A DNA stretch of 64,000 nucleotides from assembly GCF_014651035.1 (NCBI RefSeq), contig NZ_BMWC01000010.1:1-64000 (forward strand), in the 5' to 3' direction. The notes beneath the pieces were generated by a model. It did not search any database and had not been told where the DNA came from. It saw nothing but the letters and a program-made list of their open reading frames with translations. Shown in pieces: positions 1-7,585 of this stretch. Made by a program: the position numbers and the translations under genes. The first letter of the stretch is position 1; each line of letters opens with the position of its first letter. Origin of the DNA: Streptomyces lomondensis. Its GTDB lineage: Bacteria; Actinomycetota; Actinomycetes; Streptomycetales; Streptomycetaceae.

Positions 1-776
1 CGCTCGGGGGTGCCCTCGGAGCGGGGGAAGAACTCGTACCAGGAGCCGTACAGCGCCCGTTCCCGCTCCACCAGCAGGGGCAGGGGCTCGGAGGTGGTGA
101 CCAGGTCGCGCAGGGGATGGCGGGCCAGGACCGCGTCCACCTCCGGCGTCAACGCCGCCGCCAGCCGGGACGCGGCCGGGCGGTGCTCGTCCCGCAGGGC
201 GCCGACGGCGGCCAGGACCACGTCCCGCAGGCCCTCCTCCACGGGCACGCCCTCGGCCGCCCGCTCGTACAGGCGCGCGCCCTCCTCCAGGACGACGTCC
301 GTGTCCATGCCCGCCGGGATCTTGATCTGCGCGTGGTGGCGCCAGGTGCTGACCGGGTCGCCCCAGGCCTCCACGGTGAACGTCCACAGGCCGGGCTCCC
401 CGGCCGTGACCGTGGCGCCCCACCGGTCCGTCCCGGGCGCCAGCTCCCGCATCGGCGTCCACGGGCCGGGGCGGCCCTCGGGATCCGTCAGGACGACATT
501 GGCGGCGACCGCGTCGTGCCCCTCCCGGAACACGGTCGCCGAGATCTCGAAGGTCTCGCCGGTCACGGCCTTGGCCGGCCGGCGCCCGTGCTGGACGACC
601 GGGCGGACATCGAGAAGGGGTATCCGCCCGACGGCGGTCGCCCCGCCCACGGTGGGTGGGAGCGAGCCCGGCGGACCGGCGTCGGCCGGGCGCACGGGGC
701 GTGCTTCACCACCGGGCGCGTGCGCCCCGGTGGTGCGGCGGTTGGGGGGTGCTGGCGAATGGTGCTTGGCGGGCAT
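1..776 (-). CDS. glgE: Alpha-1,4-glucan:maltose-1-phosphate maltosyltransferase GlgE, N-terminal part
   Basis: GlgE transfers maltosyl units from alpha-maltose 1-phosphate onto alpha-glucan in the cytosol (GH13_3). Only the first 258 residues are in the window; the catalytic barrel lies beyond position 1. A proline-rich head of about 45 residues precedes the N-terminal beta-sandwich, and the family motif YGSWYEFFPRS is readable at about residues 242-252. The ATG at 776 has AGGAG six bases upstream. In Streptomyces this gene normally sits divergently next to glgP; here a subtilisin gene has come between them. Identification rests on the N-terminal domain and its motif plus the glgP neighbourhood, so I regard it as nearly certain. 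Confidence 0.93.
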   Translation of the reverse strand, partial: MPAKHHSPAPPNRRTTGAHAPGGEARPVRPADAGPPGSLPPTVGGATAVGRIPLLDVRPVVQHGRRPAKAVTGETFEISATVFREGHDAVAANVVLTDPEGRPGPWTPMRELAPGTDRWGATVTAGEPGLWTFTVEAWGDPVSTWRHHAQIKIPAGMDTDVVLEEGARLYERAAEGVPVEEGLRDVVLAAVGALRDEHRPAASRLAAALTPEVDAVLARHPLRDLVTTSEPLPLLVERERALYGSWYEFFPRSEGTPE

Positions 777-870
777 GACCGCTCCTGTCCGCGTCAACGT
801 GGGTGGGCGGATGTGTGTGGGGAGGTGGGTCCTGCTTGGTGCTCCTGAGAGGGGTACCCGGAGGAGCCTT

Positions 871-889
871 CCCACCCTATTCGGGTGGG
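871..889 (-). promoter_or_regulatory. Inverted repeat upstream of glgE
   Basis: CCCACCC and GGGTGGG (7-bp arms, 5-base loop TATTC) lie about 95 bases upstream of the glgE start, in the only non-coding stretch available for its promoter. It may be an operator or a 5'-UTR stem. No convincing -35/-10 pair was found around it. Confidence 0.25.
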
Positions 890-936
890 CAATCCGGCAC
901 GTTGTTAACTACTCGCGCGTATGTCGACACACAAGA

Positions 937-965
937 CCGGCCTCGCCCGCGGCGGACGAGGCCGG
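937..965 (-). terminator. Stem-loop terminator after the S8 peptidase gene
   Basis: CCGGCCTCG and CGAGGCCGG form a perfect 9-bp stem with an 11-base loop, about 27 bases beyond the stop codon of the minus-strand peptidase gene. It has no T-tract, as is usual for Streptomyces terminators. Confidence 0.6.
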
Positions 966-991
966 CCCCTGCGCGTCTTCGCTGCTTCCGC

Positions 992-2194
992 CTACCCCCG
1001 CGGCACCCGCAGTAACTTGTCCGGCGAACCGAGGCCCCGGCCGGAGACCTTCCCGGTCGCCGCCCCGGCGACCAGGGCCCGCGTGACCTGGGCCGGAGGC
1101 GCCTTCGGATGGTCGGCCAGATAGAGGGCGGCCGCGCCCGCGGCGTGCGGGGACGCCATCGAGGTACCCGAGAACGCGGCCCGCGCGGTGTCGCTCGCGG
1201 CGGACGCGGAGGTGATGCCGACGCCCGGGGCGAACAGATCGAGCGCCGGGCCGTGGTTGGAGAAGGCCGGTTTCGCATCCCTCCGGTCGGTCGCGCCGAC
1301 GGTGAGCGCCTCCTTGACGCTCCCGGGGGAGTACAGGCCGGCCGGCATGCCGTCGTTGCCCGCGGCGACCGTGTAGGTCACGCCGGAGGCGATGGAGGCG
1401 CGCAGCGCGGCGTCCAGCCGGTCGTTGCGGGGCCCGCCCAGGCTGAGGTTGGCGACCGCCGGCTTCTTCGCGTGCCGGGTCACCCAGTCGATCCCGGCGA
1501 TCACCCGGGCCGTCGTGCCCGCGCCCGCGGCGTCCAGGACGCGCACGGCGACGATCCGGGCCTTCTTGGCGACGCCGTACGACGTCCCGGCGACCGTGCC
1601 GGCGACGTGCGTGCCGTGGCCGTTGGCGTCCGCCGCGATCTTGTCGTTCCCGACGAAGTCCCAGCCGTGGCCGGCCCGGCCGCCGAAGTCCCGGTGGGTG
1701 GTCCGGACGCCGGTGTCGATCACGTACACCGTCACCCCGGCGCCCGCCGAATCGGGCCAGGTGTAACGGCCGTCCAGCGGCAGCTTCTGCTGGTCGACGC
1801 GGTCCAGGCCCCAGGAGGGCGGGTTCCGCTGGGTGTGGTCCAGCCGCACGCGCGTGTCCTGGACGACGGAGGCGACCCGGGGGTCGGCGGCGAGCCGCCT
1901 GGCCCGTCTCTCGTCCGCCCGGACCGCGTAGCCGTTCAGGACCGTGCCGTAGGTATGGCTGATCTCCACCCCGTACCTCTGGGCGAGGCTCCTTCCGGCC
2001 GCCGACGCTGCCCGCGTGCCCTCCTCCAGTGTCACCAGGTAACTTCCCCGCACGGCACCGGGTCCTCCGGCGCCGAGTATCCGCCCCTCCGGTACGGCGT
2101 GCGCGGGCAGGGTGATGGCCGAAAACACCACGGCGGAGATCGCCGCGGCCAGGCCCCCCGTCCAGCGCAGACGCCGTCGTCGCGTCCGTGCCAT
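992..2194 (-). CDS. Secreted subtilisin-like serine protease (S8 family, I9 propeptide)
   Basis: A 400-residue secreted subtilase. Residues 1-33 form a signal peptide (arginine-rich start, hydrophobic core, AHA cleavage site). An I9-type inhibitory propeptide (about 50-118) precedes the S8 domain. The catalytic triad is visible: Asp160 in VIDTGV, His193 in NGHGTHVAGT and Ser345 in SGTSMASPH; Asn280 in AAGND is the oxyanion residue. I chose the ATG at 2194 rather than upstream in-frame starts because GAGGAGGGG lies 9 bases before it and the signal peptide follows directly. The gene is inserted between glgE and glgP, which are usually neighbours. It is most likely an extracellular protease for nutrient acquisition. 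Confidence 0.92.
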   Translation of the reverse strand: MARTRRRRLRWTGGLAAAISAVVFSAITLPAHAVPEGRILGAGGPGAVRGSYLVTLEEGTRAASAAGRSLAQRYGVEISHTYGTVLNGYAVRADERRARRLAADPRVASVVQDTRVRLDHTQRNPPSWGLDRVDQQKLPLDGRYTWPDSAGAGVTVYVIDTGVRTTHRDFGGRAGHGWDFVGNDKIAADANGHGTHVAGTVAGTSYGVAKKARIVAVRVLDAAGAGTTARVIAGIDWVTRHAKKPAVANLSLGGPRNDRLDAALRASIASGVTYTVAAGNDGMPAGLYSPGSVKEALTVGATDRRDAKPAFSNHGPALDLFAPGVGITSASAASDTARAAFSGTSMASPHAAGAAALYLADHPKAPPAQVTRALVAGAATGKVSGRGLGSPDKLLRVPRG

Positions 2195-2471
2195 GCTCCG
2201 AGTTCCCCTCCTCGACTCGGCGTACGGCTGCCGCGCGGTGCCGCGTGCGGCCGGCGCGGGCCGGTACGCCAGGGGCAGCCTCTCGTGGCGTGTGAAGCAC
2301 CACAAGGACGCCTATGGGGGCGGAATCGGCCAAATCCGTGGATGGTGCTGTTCAGGTCGATCGTGTATCCGGTGGCGGAGCCTCAGCGGAGGCGGCACCG
2401 ACGCCGGTACTGTCGTAGGAGACGTCGATGAAGCCCTGCGTCATCCAGCGAACGCGCCGAGGTGGAACCCC

Positions 2472-5090
2472 GTGAAGGCGATCCGTCGATTCACCGTCCG
2501 ACCCGTTCTCCCCGACCCCCTCCGGCCGCTCAGCGATCTGGCCCGCAATCTGCGCTGGTCGTGGCATGCGGAGACCCGTGACCTGTTCCAGTCCGTCGAC
2601 CCCGAGCGCTGGGCCGCCTCGGGCGGCGACCCGGTCCGGCTGCTGGGCAGCGTGCCGCCCGCGCGGCTCGCCGAGCTGTCCCAGGACCGCCCTTTCCTGC
2701 GCCGCCTCGCCGCGGTCGCGGGCGACCTGAACGACTACATGACCGGCGACCGCTGGTACCAGACCCAGCCCGAGGAACTGCCCGCCGCGGTCGCCTACTT
2801 CTCGCCCGAGTTCGGCATCACGGCCGCCCTGCCGCAGTACTCCGGCGGCCTCGGCATCCTGGCCGGCGACCATCTGAAGGCGGCCAGCGACCTCGGCGTC
2901 CCGCTGATCGGCGTCGGCCTGCTCTACCGGCACGGCTACTTCCGCCAGACCCTGTCCCGGGACGGCTGGCAGCAGGAGCACTACCCGGTTCTCGACCCGA
3001 ACGAGCTGCCCGTCGTCCAGCTGGAAGAGCCCGACGGCACCCCCGCCCAGGTCGCCCTCGCCCTGCCCGGCGGCAAGCAGCTGCACGCCCGGATCTGGCT
3101 GGCGCAGGTCGGCCGGGTCCCGCTGCTGATGCTGGACTCGGACGTCGAGGAGAACGACCTCGGCGAGCGCGGCGTCACCGACCGGCTCTACGGCGGCGGC
3201 AGCGAACACCGGCTGCTCCAGGAGATGCTGCTCGGCATAGGAGGGGTCCGGGCGGTACGGACGTACTGCCGGCTGACCGGTCACCCCGAGCCGGAGGTGT
3301 TCCACACCAACGAGGGACACGCCGGGTTCCTCGGCCTGGAACGCATCGCCGAACTCTGCGCGGAGGGACTGGACTTCGACTCGGCGCTGGAGGCGGTCCG
3401 CGCGGGCACGGTCTTCACCACCCACACCCCCGTCCCGGCCGGCATCGACCGCTTCGACCGCGAGCTGGTCGCCCGGCACTTCGGTCCCGACGCCGAGCTG
3501 CCCCGCATCGACGTCGACCGCGTCCTCCGGCTCGGCATGGAGACGTATCCCGGCGGGGAGCCCAACCTGTTCAACATGGCCGTGATGGGCCTGCGCCTGG
3601 CCCAGCGCGCCAACGGGGTGTCCCTGCTGCACGGCAACGTCAGCCGCGAGATGTTCTCCGGCCTGTGGCCCGGCTTCGACGCCGACGAGGTGCCGATCAC
3701 GTCCGTGACGAACGGCGTGCACGCGCCGACCTGGGTCGCCCCCGAGGTGTTCCGGCTCGGCGCCCGGCAGATCGGCGCCCAGCGCGCCGAGGACGCGCTG
3801 ACCGTCGGCGGCTCGGACCGCTGGGACACGGTGGCGGACATCCCCGACCAGGACATCTGGGAGCTGCGGCGGGTGCTGCGGGAGCAGCTCGTCACCGAGG
3901 TGCGGGAGCGGCTGCGGGCCTCCTGGCGGCAGCGCGGCGCCCACACGGCCGAGCTGGGCTGGGTCGACGGGGTGCTCGACCCGGACGTCCTCACCATCGG
4001 CTTCGCCCGGCGCGTCCCGTCGTACAAGCGCCTGACGCTGATGCTGCGCGACCGGGACCGGCTGATGGATCTGCTGCTGCACCCCGAGCGGCCGGTCCAG
4101 ATCGTCGTGGCGGGCAAGGCGCACCCCGCGGACGACGGCGGGAAGCGGCTGGTGCAGGAGCTGGTGCGGTTCGCGGACGATCCGCGGGTACGGCACCGGA
4201 TCGTGTTCCTGCCGGACTACGGCATGGCGATGGCGCAGAAGCTCTACCCCGGCTGCGACATCTGGCTGAACAATCCGCTCCGGCCGCTGGAGGCCTGCGG
4301 CACGTCCGGCATGAAGGCGGCGCTCAACGGCTGTCTCAACCTGTCCGTCCTGGACGGCTGGTGGGACGAGTGGTTCCAGCCCGACTTCGGCTGGGCGATC
4401 CCCACGGCCGACGGGGTCGGGACCGACCCGGACCACCGCGACGACATAGAGGCCGCGGCGCTGTACGACCTGCTGGAGCAGCGGGTGACGCCCCGCTTCT
4501 ACGAGCGCGGGCAGAGCGGGCTGCCCGACCGGTGGATCGAGATGGTCCGCCAGACGCTGAGCCTGCTCGGGCCGAAGGTGCTGGCCGGGCGGATGGTCCG
4601 CGAGTACGTGGAGCGGCTCTACGCGCCCGCTGCGCTCTCCCACCGGTCCATGGGCCTGGACGCGGCGCGCGATCTCGCCGAGTGGAAGACCAGGGTGCGG
4701 GCGGCCTGGCCGGGGGTCACCGTCGACCATGTGGAGACGTCGGCGTCGGAGGTGCTGGCGGAGCTGGGTACGACGCTGGGGCTTCGCGTGCGGGTCGGTC
4801 TCGGTGAGCTCGGGCCGGACGACGTGGAAGTGCAGGTCGTTTCGGGGCGGGTGGACGAGGAGGACCGCATCGCTGACGCGGCGGTCGTTCCGTTGAAGCC
4901 GGTGGGGTCTCCAGACAAGGACGGGCGCTGGGTTTATGAGGGGCCCTTGTCCCTGGATCGCACCGGGCCTTTTGGGTATACGGTGCGGATCCTTCCCGCG
5001 CATCGGCTGTTGGCGTCCAGTGCGGAGTTGGGCTTGGTGGCCGGGCCTTCTGAGGAACTGGTGGAGGCTGCGGGGTTGTTGATGCGGTGA
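2472..5090 (+). CDS. glgP: Alpha-glucan (glycogen) phosphorylase GlgP
   Basis: An 872-residue cytosolic PLP enzyme that phosphorolyses glycogen or alpha-glucan to glucose 1-phosphate. It starts with the DUF3417 domain of the short actinobacterial/thermophile phosphorylase class (about 1-110, with the typical NLRWSWH), followed by the GT35 domain. The PLP lysine is Lys615 in GTSGMKAALNG, and NTNEGHAGF-like substrate-site motifs are present. The GTG at 2472 begins the conserved KAIRRF N-terminus; an upstream frame stays open but does not look like this family. A GAGGTGG Shine-Dalgarno lies just upstream. With glgE and glgX it forms the local alpha-glucan set. It diverges from the S8 gene across a 277-bp spacer. 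Confidence 0.95.
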   Translation: MKAIRRFTVRPVLPDPLRPLSDLARNLRWSWHAETRDLFQSVDPERWAASGGDPVRLLGSVPPARLAELSQDRPFLRRLAAVAGDLNDYMTGDRWYQTQPEELPAAVAYFSPEFGITAALPQYSGGLGILAGDHLKAASDLGVPLIGVGLLYRHGYFRQTLSRDGWQQEHYPVLDPNELPVVQLEEPDGTPAQVALALPGGKQLHARIWLAQVGRVPLLMLDSDVEENDLGERGVTDRLYGGGSEHRLLQEMLLGIGGVRAVRTYCRLTGHPEPEVFHTNEGHAGFLGLERIAELCAEGLDFDSALEAVRAGTVFTTHTPVPAGIDRFDRELVARHFGPDAELPRIDVDRVLRLGMETYPGGEPNLFNMAVMGLRLAQRANGVSLLHGNVSREMFSGLWPGFDADEVPITSVTNGVHAPTWVAPEVFRLGARQIGAQRAEDALTVGGSDRWDTVADIPDQDIWELRRVLREQLVTEVRERLRASWRQRGAHTAELGWVDGVLDPDVLTIGFARRVPSYKRLTLMLRDRDRLMDLLLHPERPVQIVVAGKAHPADDGGKRLVQELVRFADDPRVRHRIVFLPDYGMAMAQKLYPGCDIWLNNPLRPLEACGTSGMKAALNGCLNLSVLDGWWDEWFQPDFGWAIPTADGVGTDPDHRDDIEAAALYDLLEQRVTPRFYERGQSGLPDRWIEMVRQTLSLLGPKVLAGRMVREYVERLYAPAALSHRSMGLDAARDLAEWKTRVRAAWPGVTVDHVETSASEVLAELGTTLGLRVRVGLGELGPDDVEVQVVSGRVDEEDRIADAAVVPLKPVGSPDKDGRWVYEGPLSLDRTGPFGYTVRILPAHRLLASSAELGLVAGPSEELVEAAGLLMR

Positions 5091-5092
5091 GT

Positions 5093-5142
5093 TCGCCGTC
5101 CGCGGGTGCGTGGGGGCTGGTCGCGCAGTTCCCCGCGCCCCT
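5093..5142. repeat. Dispersed Streptomyces repeat, copy A
   Basis: It contains GGCTGGTCGCGCAGTTCC followed by CCGCGCCCCT, preceded by GTTCGCCGT-CGCGGGTGCG. The same sequence recurs at 12004-12068, and a longer relative in the opposite orientation at 41594-41670. It lies between the convergent glgP and DUF1990 genes and can fold into a GGGGC/GCCCC stem, so it may also act as a terminator. The stop codon of the DUF1990 gene sits at its edge. Confidence 0.75.
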
Positions 5143-5679
5143 TTAGGGCGATTCACCACCCTGCGTTGCCAAGTTTCGTAGGACGGTGCCGCACCTGCGT
5201 GCGTACGCGTGTTGGAGGCCCCGGGTTGCCGGGCCTCCAGCGCGTGCGTACCACTTCGCGCCACGGCTGAAGGCGTTCACCGTCAGCCAGACCGTGCCGT
5301 CTCCCGTGCGGTCGACCACGAAGGACTCCTCGCCGGACTCGGGGTGGCCGGTCAGGGTGCCGTAGGCCCAGCCGGCGCGGCGGGGTTCCTCTACCGTCCA
5401 GACCACGCGGCAGGGGGCCTTGATCATGCCGGCCAGGGTGACGGTGACGTCGACGCCGGGGGCGGCCCGGTCGGCGGTCGCGTCGATGCCGACGCCCATC
5501 GCCCGGTGCATCTCCCACGTGAGGACGGCTTCCGACGCCCGGCGGAAGACCTCCTCGCCCTCGCCGAGGCGGGTACGGACGTTCATGGGATGGAAGCCCG
5601 GCGGGCAGAAGCCCTGGTCGCGGGTGGCGCCGACGTCGGCGTAGGTGAAGTCCTTCGAATCCGGATGAGACACGGTCAC
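5143..5679 (-). CDS. DUF1990 family protein
   Basis: A 178-residue cytosolic protein matching DUF1990, a family of unknown biochemical function widespread in actinobacteria. The family start FTYADVGAT is near the N-terminus, and the C-terminal half carries SFVVDRTGDGTVW and a helical end. No signal peptide or membrane segment is seen. The start is uncertain: in-frame GTG codons at 5679 and 5673 are both possible and neither has a strong ribosome-binding site. The last codons and TAA lie at the edge of a dispersed repeat, so the C-terminus may have been altered by that element. Confidence 0.75.
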   Translation of the reverse strand: MTVSHPDSKDFTYADVGATRDQGFCPPGFHPMNVRTRLGEGEEVFRRASEAVLTWEMHRAMGVGIDATADRAAPGVDVTVTLAGMIKAPCRVVWTVEEPRRAGWAYGTLTGHPESGEESFVVDRTGDGTVWLTVNAFSRGAKWYARAGGPATRGLQHAYARRCGTVLRNLATQGGESP

Positions 5680-5687
5680 CAAGAGTA

Positions 5688-5726
5688 GGGCGGCACCCGG
5701 ACCTGCCTTCGTTCCGGGTACCGCCC
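5688..5726 (-). terminator. Stem-loop terminator after the first M4 protease gene
   Basis: GGGCGGCACCCGG (5688-5700) pairs with CCGGGTACCGCCC (5714-5726) with a single central mismatch and a 13-base loop. It starts 17 bases beyond the stop codon of the minus-strand protease gene. Confidence 0.65.
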
Positions 5727-5742
5727 GTAGGGCGTGCTTCGG

Positions 5743-7389
5743 TCAGCCGACGTTGACGGCCGACCAGGCGGCCGCGACCGCCTTGTACTCGGTGCTGTTC
5801 GCGCCGTAGAGCGCCGAGGCCGCGTTGAGGGTCGCCGTGCGGGCGCCCGCGTACTTGGTCGTCGACGTCATGTACGTCGTCAGCGCCTTGTACCAGATCT
5901 GGAGCGCCTTGGTGCGGCCGATGCCGGTGACCGTGGTGCCGTTGGAGGTGGGCGAGTTGTAGGTCACGCCGTTGATGGTCTTCGAGCCGCTGCCCTCGGA
6001 CAGCAGGTAGAAGAAGTGGTTGGCGGGGCCGGAGGAGTGGTGGACGTCCAGGCCGCCCAGGCTCGCGGACCAGGCGTCGGCGGATTCGCCGTCCTTGCTG
6101 GGCTTGTCCATGTAGCGCAGCGGGGAGCCGTCGCCGTGGATGTCGATCTCCTCGCCGATGAGGTAGTCGCCGACGTCCGTGGAGTTGCCCGCGAAGAACT
6201 CCGCGCCCGCGCCGAAGATGTCGCTGGTCGCCTCGTTCAGACCGCCGGACTCACCGCTGTAGTTCAGGCCCGCCGTGGCCGACGTCAGGCCGTGGCTCAT
6301 CTCGTGCGCGGCCACGTCGAGCGAGGTCAGCGGGTGGGTGTTGCCCGCGCCGTCGCCGTAGGTCATGCAGAAGCAGCTGTCGGACCAGAAGGCGTTGACG
6401 TAGTTGTTGCCGTAGTGGACGCGCGAGGAGGCCGCCTTGCCGTCGTTGCGGATGCCGCTGCGGCCGAAGGTGCTCTTGTAGAAGTCCCAGGTCACCTGGG
6501 CGCCGTAGTGGGCGTCGGCGGCGGCGGTCTCCAGGTCGGCCGGGTTGCCGGTGCCCCAGACGTCGTCGGGGCCGGAGAAGAGCGTGCCGGTGCCGGAGGT
6601 GCCGCGGTTGAGGTTGTACGTCTTGTGGCCGCCGCGCGTGCCGTCCGTCAGGGTGTACGAGGACCCGGACTTCGTGGTGCCGATGGTGACCTTGCCGCTG
6701 TACGTGGTGTTGCCGGTGCCGGTCTCGATGCCCTGGTACTCGTAGAGCTTCTTGCCGGTGGCGGCGTCGGTGATCACGTGCAGTTCGTTCGGGGTGCCGT
6801 CCTCCTGGAGGCCGCCGACGACCGTCTCGTAGGCGAGGGTGGGCTTGCCGTCGGCCGCCCAGATCACCTTGCGGGGCGTGGAGTTCGCCTCGGTCTTCTC
6901 CGAGCCGGCCGCCTTGGCGAGGGTCACGGCCTGCTTCTCCGCCTTGGCGGCGGTGACCGCGGGCTTGAGGGAGGCGACCTTGACCGCGGCCTTCGTGGCT
7001 CGGGTGACGCCCTGGGGCTTGCCGGACTTCGACTCGTGCACGACGAGGTCGCCGCCGAGGACCGGCAGGCCCGCGTAGGTGCGCTCGTAGCGGGTGTGGA
7101 CGGTGCCGTCGGCGTCCTTCACGACGTCCTTGACGACCAGTTCCTCCTGGTCGCCGAGGCCTATCGCGTCGGCGGTCCCGGCGGCGTCCGCCTGCTGCTC
7201 CTTGATGAGGGCCGTGCGGGCGGGCGCGGTGAGCAGGACGGGGGCGGCGGCGAGCGTCGGCTCGCTCGCGGAGTCGGCGGCGACGCTGCTGCCGGAGGTC
7301 AGGCCGGTGGTGAGCAGGGCGCCGGCGGCGACTGCGGTGGCGATGGCCAGCGTGGTACGCCTGTGACGCGCGTAGCGGGGGGTGGTCAC
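5743..7389 (-). CDS. Secreted M4 (thermolysin-like) neutral metalloprotease
   Basis: A 548-residue zinc protease precursor. The N-terminus has a twin-basic start and a hydrophobic signal sequence (about 10-38), then FTP and PepSY propeptide domains (about 50-210), then the M4 catalytic domain. Zinc ligands are His362 and His366 in HEMSH and Glu386 in GGLNEATSD; the catalytic Glu is 363. The active-site DVHHSSGPANHF stretch follows. It ends with the M4 C-terminal helical domain and has no accessory domain. The GTG at 7389 has AGGAG seven bases upstream. It is a tandem paralogue of the next gene, with long near-identical stretches in the catalytic domain. Confidence 0.93.
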   Translation of the reverse strand: MTTPRYARHRRTTLAIATAVAAGALLTTGLTSGSSVAADSASEPTLAAAPVLLTAPARTALIKEQQADAAGTADAIGLGDQEELVVKDVVKDADGTVHTRYERTYAGLPVLGGDLVVHESKSGKPQGVTRATKAAVKVASLKPAVTAAKAEKQAVTLAKAAGSEKTEANSTPRKVIWAADGKPTLAYETVVGGLQEDGTPNELHVITDAATGKKLYEYQGIETGTGNTTYSGKVTIGTTKSGSSYTLTDGTRGGHKTYNLNRGTSGTGTLFSGPDDVWGTGNPADLETAAADAHYGAQVTWDFYKSTFGRSGIRNDGKAASSRVHYGNNYVNAFWSDSCFCMTYGDGAGNTHPLTSLDVAAHEMSHGLTSATAGLNYSGESGGLNEATSDIFGAGAEFFAGNSTDVGDYLIGEEIDIHGDGSPLRYMDKPSKDGESADAWSASLGGLDVHHSSGPANHFFYLLSEGSGSKTINGVTYNSPTSNGTTVTGIGRTKALQIWYKALTTYMTSTTKYAGARTATLNAASALYGANSTEYKAVAAAWSAVNVG

Positions 7390-7531
7390 ACAAGCTCCTA
7401 GGTGTGGGGGAACTGCTGTGGTGCTGTGCGGCAGGTGGGGGAAGAGTGGCACCTGGGGCGTGTGCATGTCAGGAGCGTTCGGTGATGTTGGCCGGAATTC
7501 GACGGCGAGGTGTACGTCCGGAGCGTGAAAC

Positions 7532-7573
7532 GGGCGCCGCTCCGGGGGATTTGAACCCACCGGGGCGGCGCCC
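7532..7573 (-). terminator. Strong stem-loop terminator after the second M4 protease gene
   Basis: GGGCGCCGCTCCGG (7532-7545) pairs with CCGGGGCGGCGCCC (7560-7573), a 14-bp stem with one wobble, 13 bases after the stop of the minus-strand gene. The loop resembles a tRNA T-loop by chance; see the rejected items. Confidence 0.75.
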
Positions 7574-7585
7574 TGTCGAAGGGGC

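Noticed and set aside
2352..5264. 970-codon open frame on the minus strand opposite glgP
   Set aside because: It is the antisense shadow of a high-GC gene: no domain, His/Arg/Gly-rich composition, and glgP on the plus strand is unmistakable.
7532..7573. tRNA-like 3' end (GGTTCAAATCC on the minus strand)
   Set aside because: The T-loop resemblance is clear, but the T-stem has a mismatch and no D arm, anticodon arm or matching 5' acceptor exists; upstream is protease coding sequence. It is a terminator stem.
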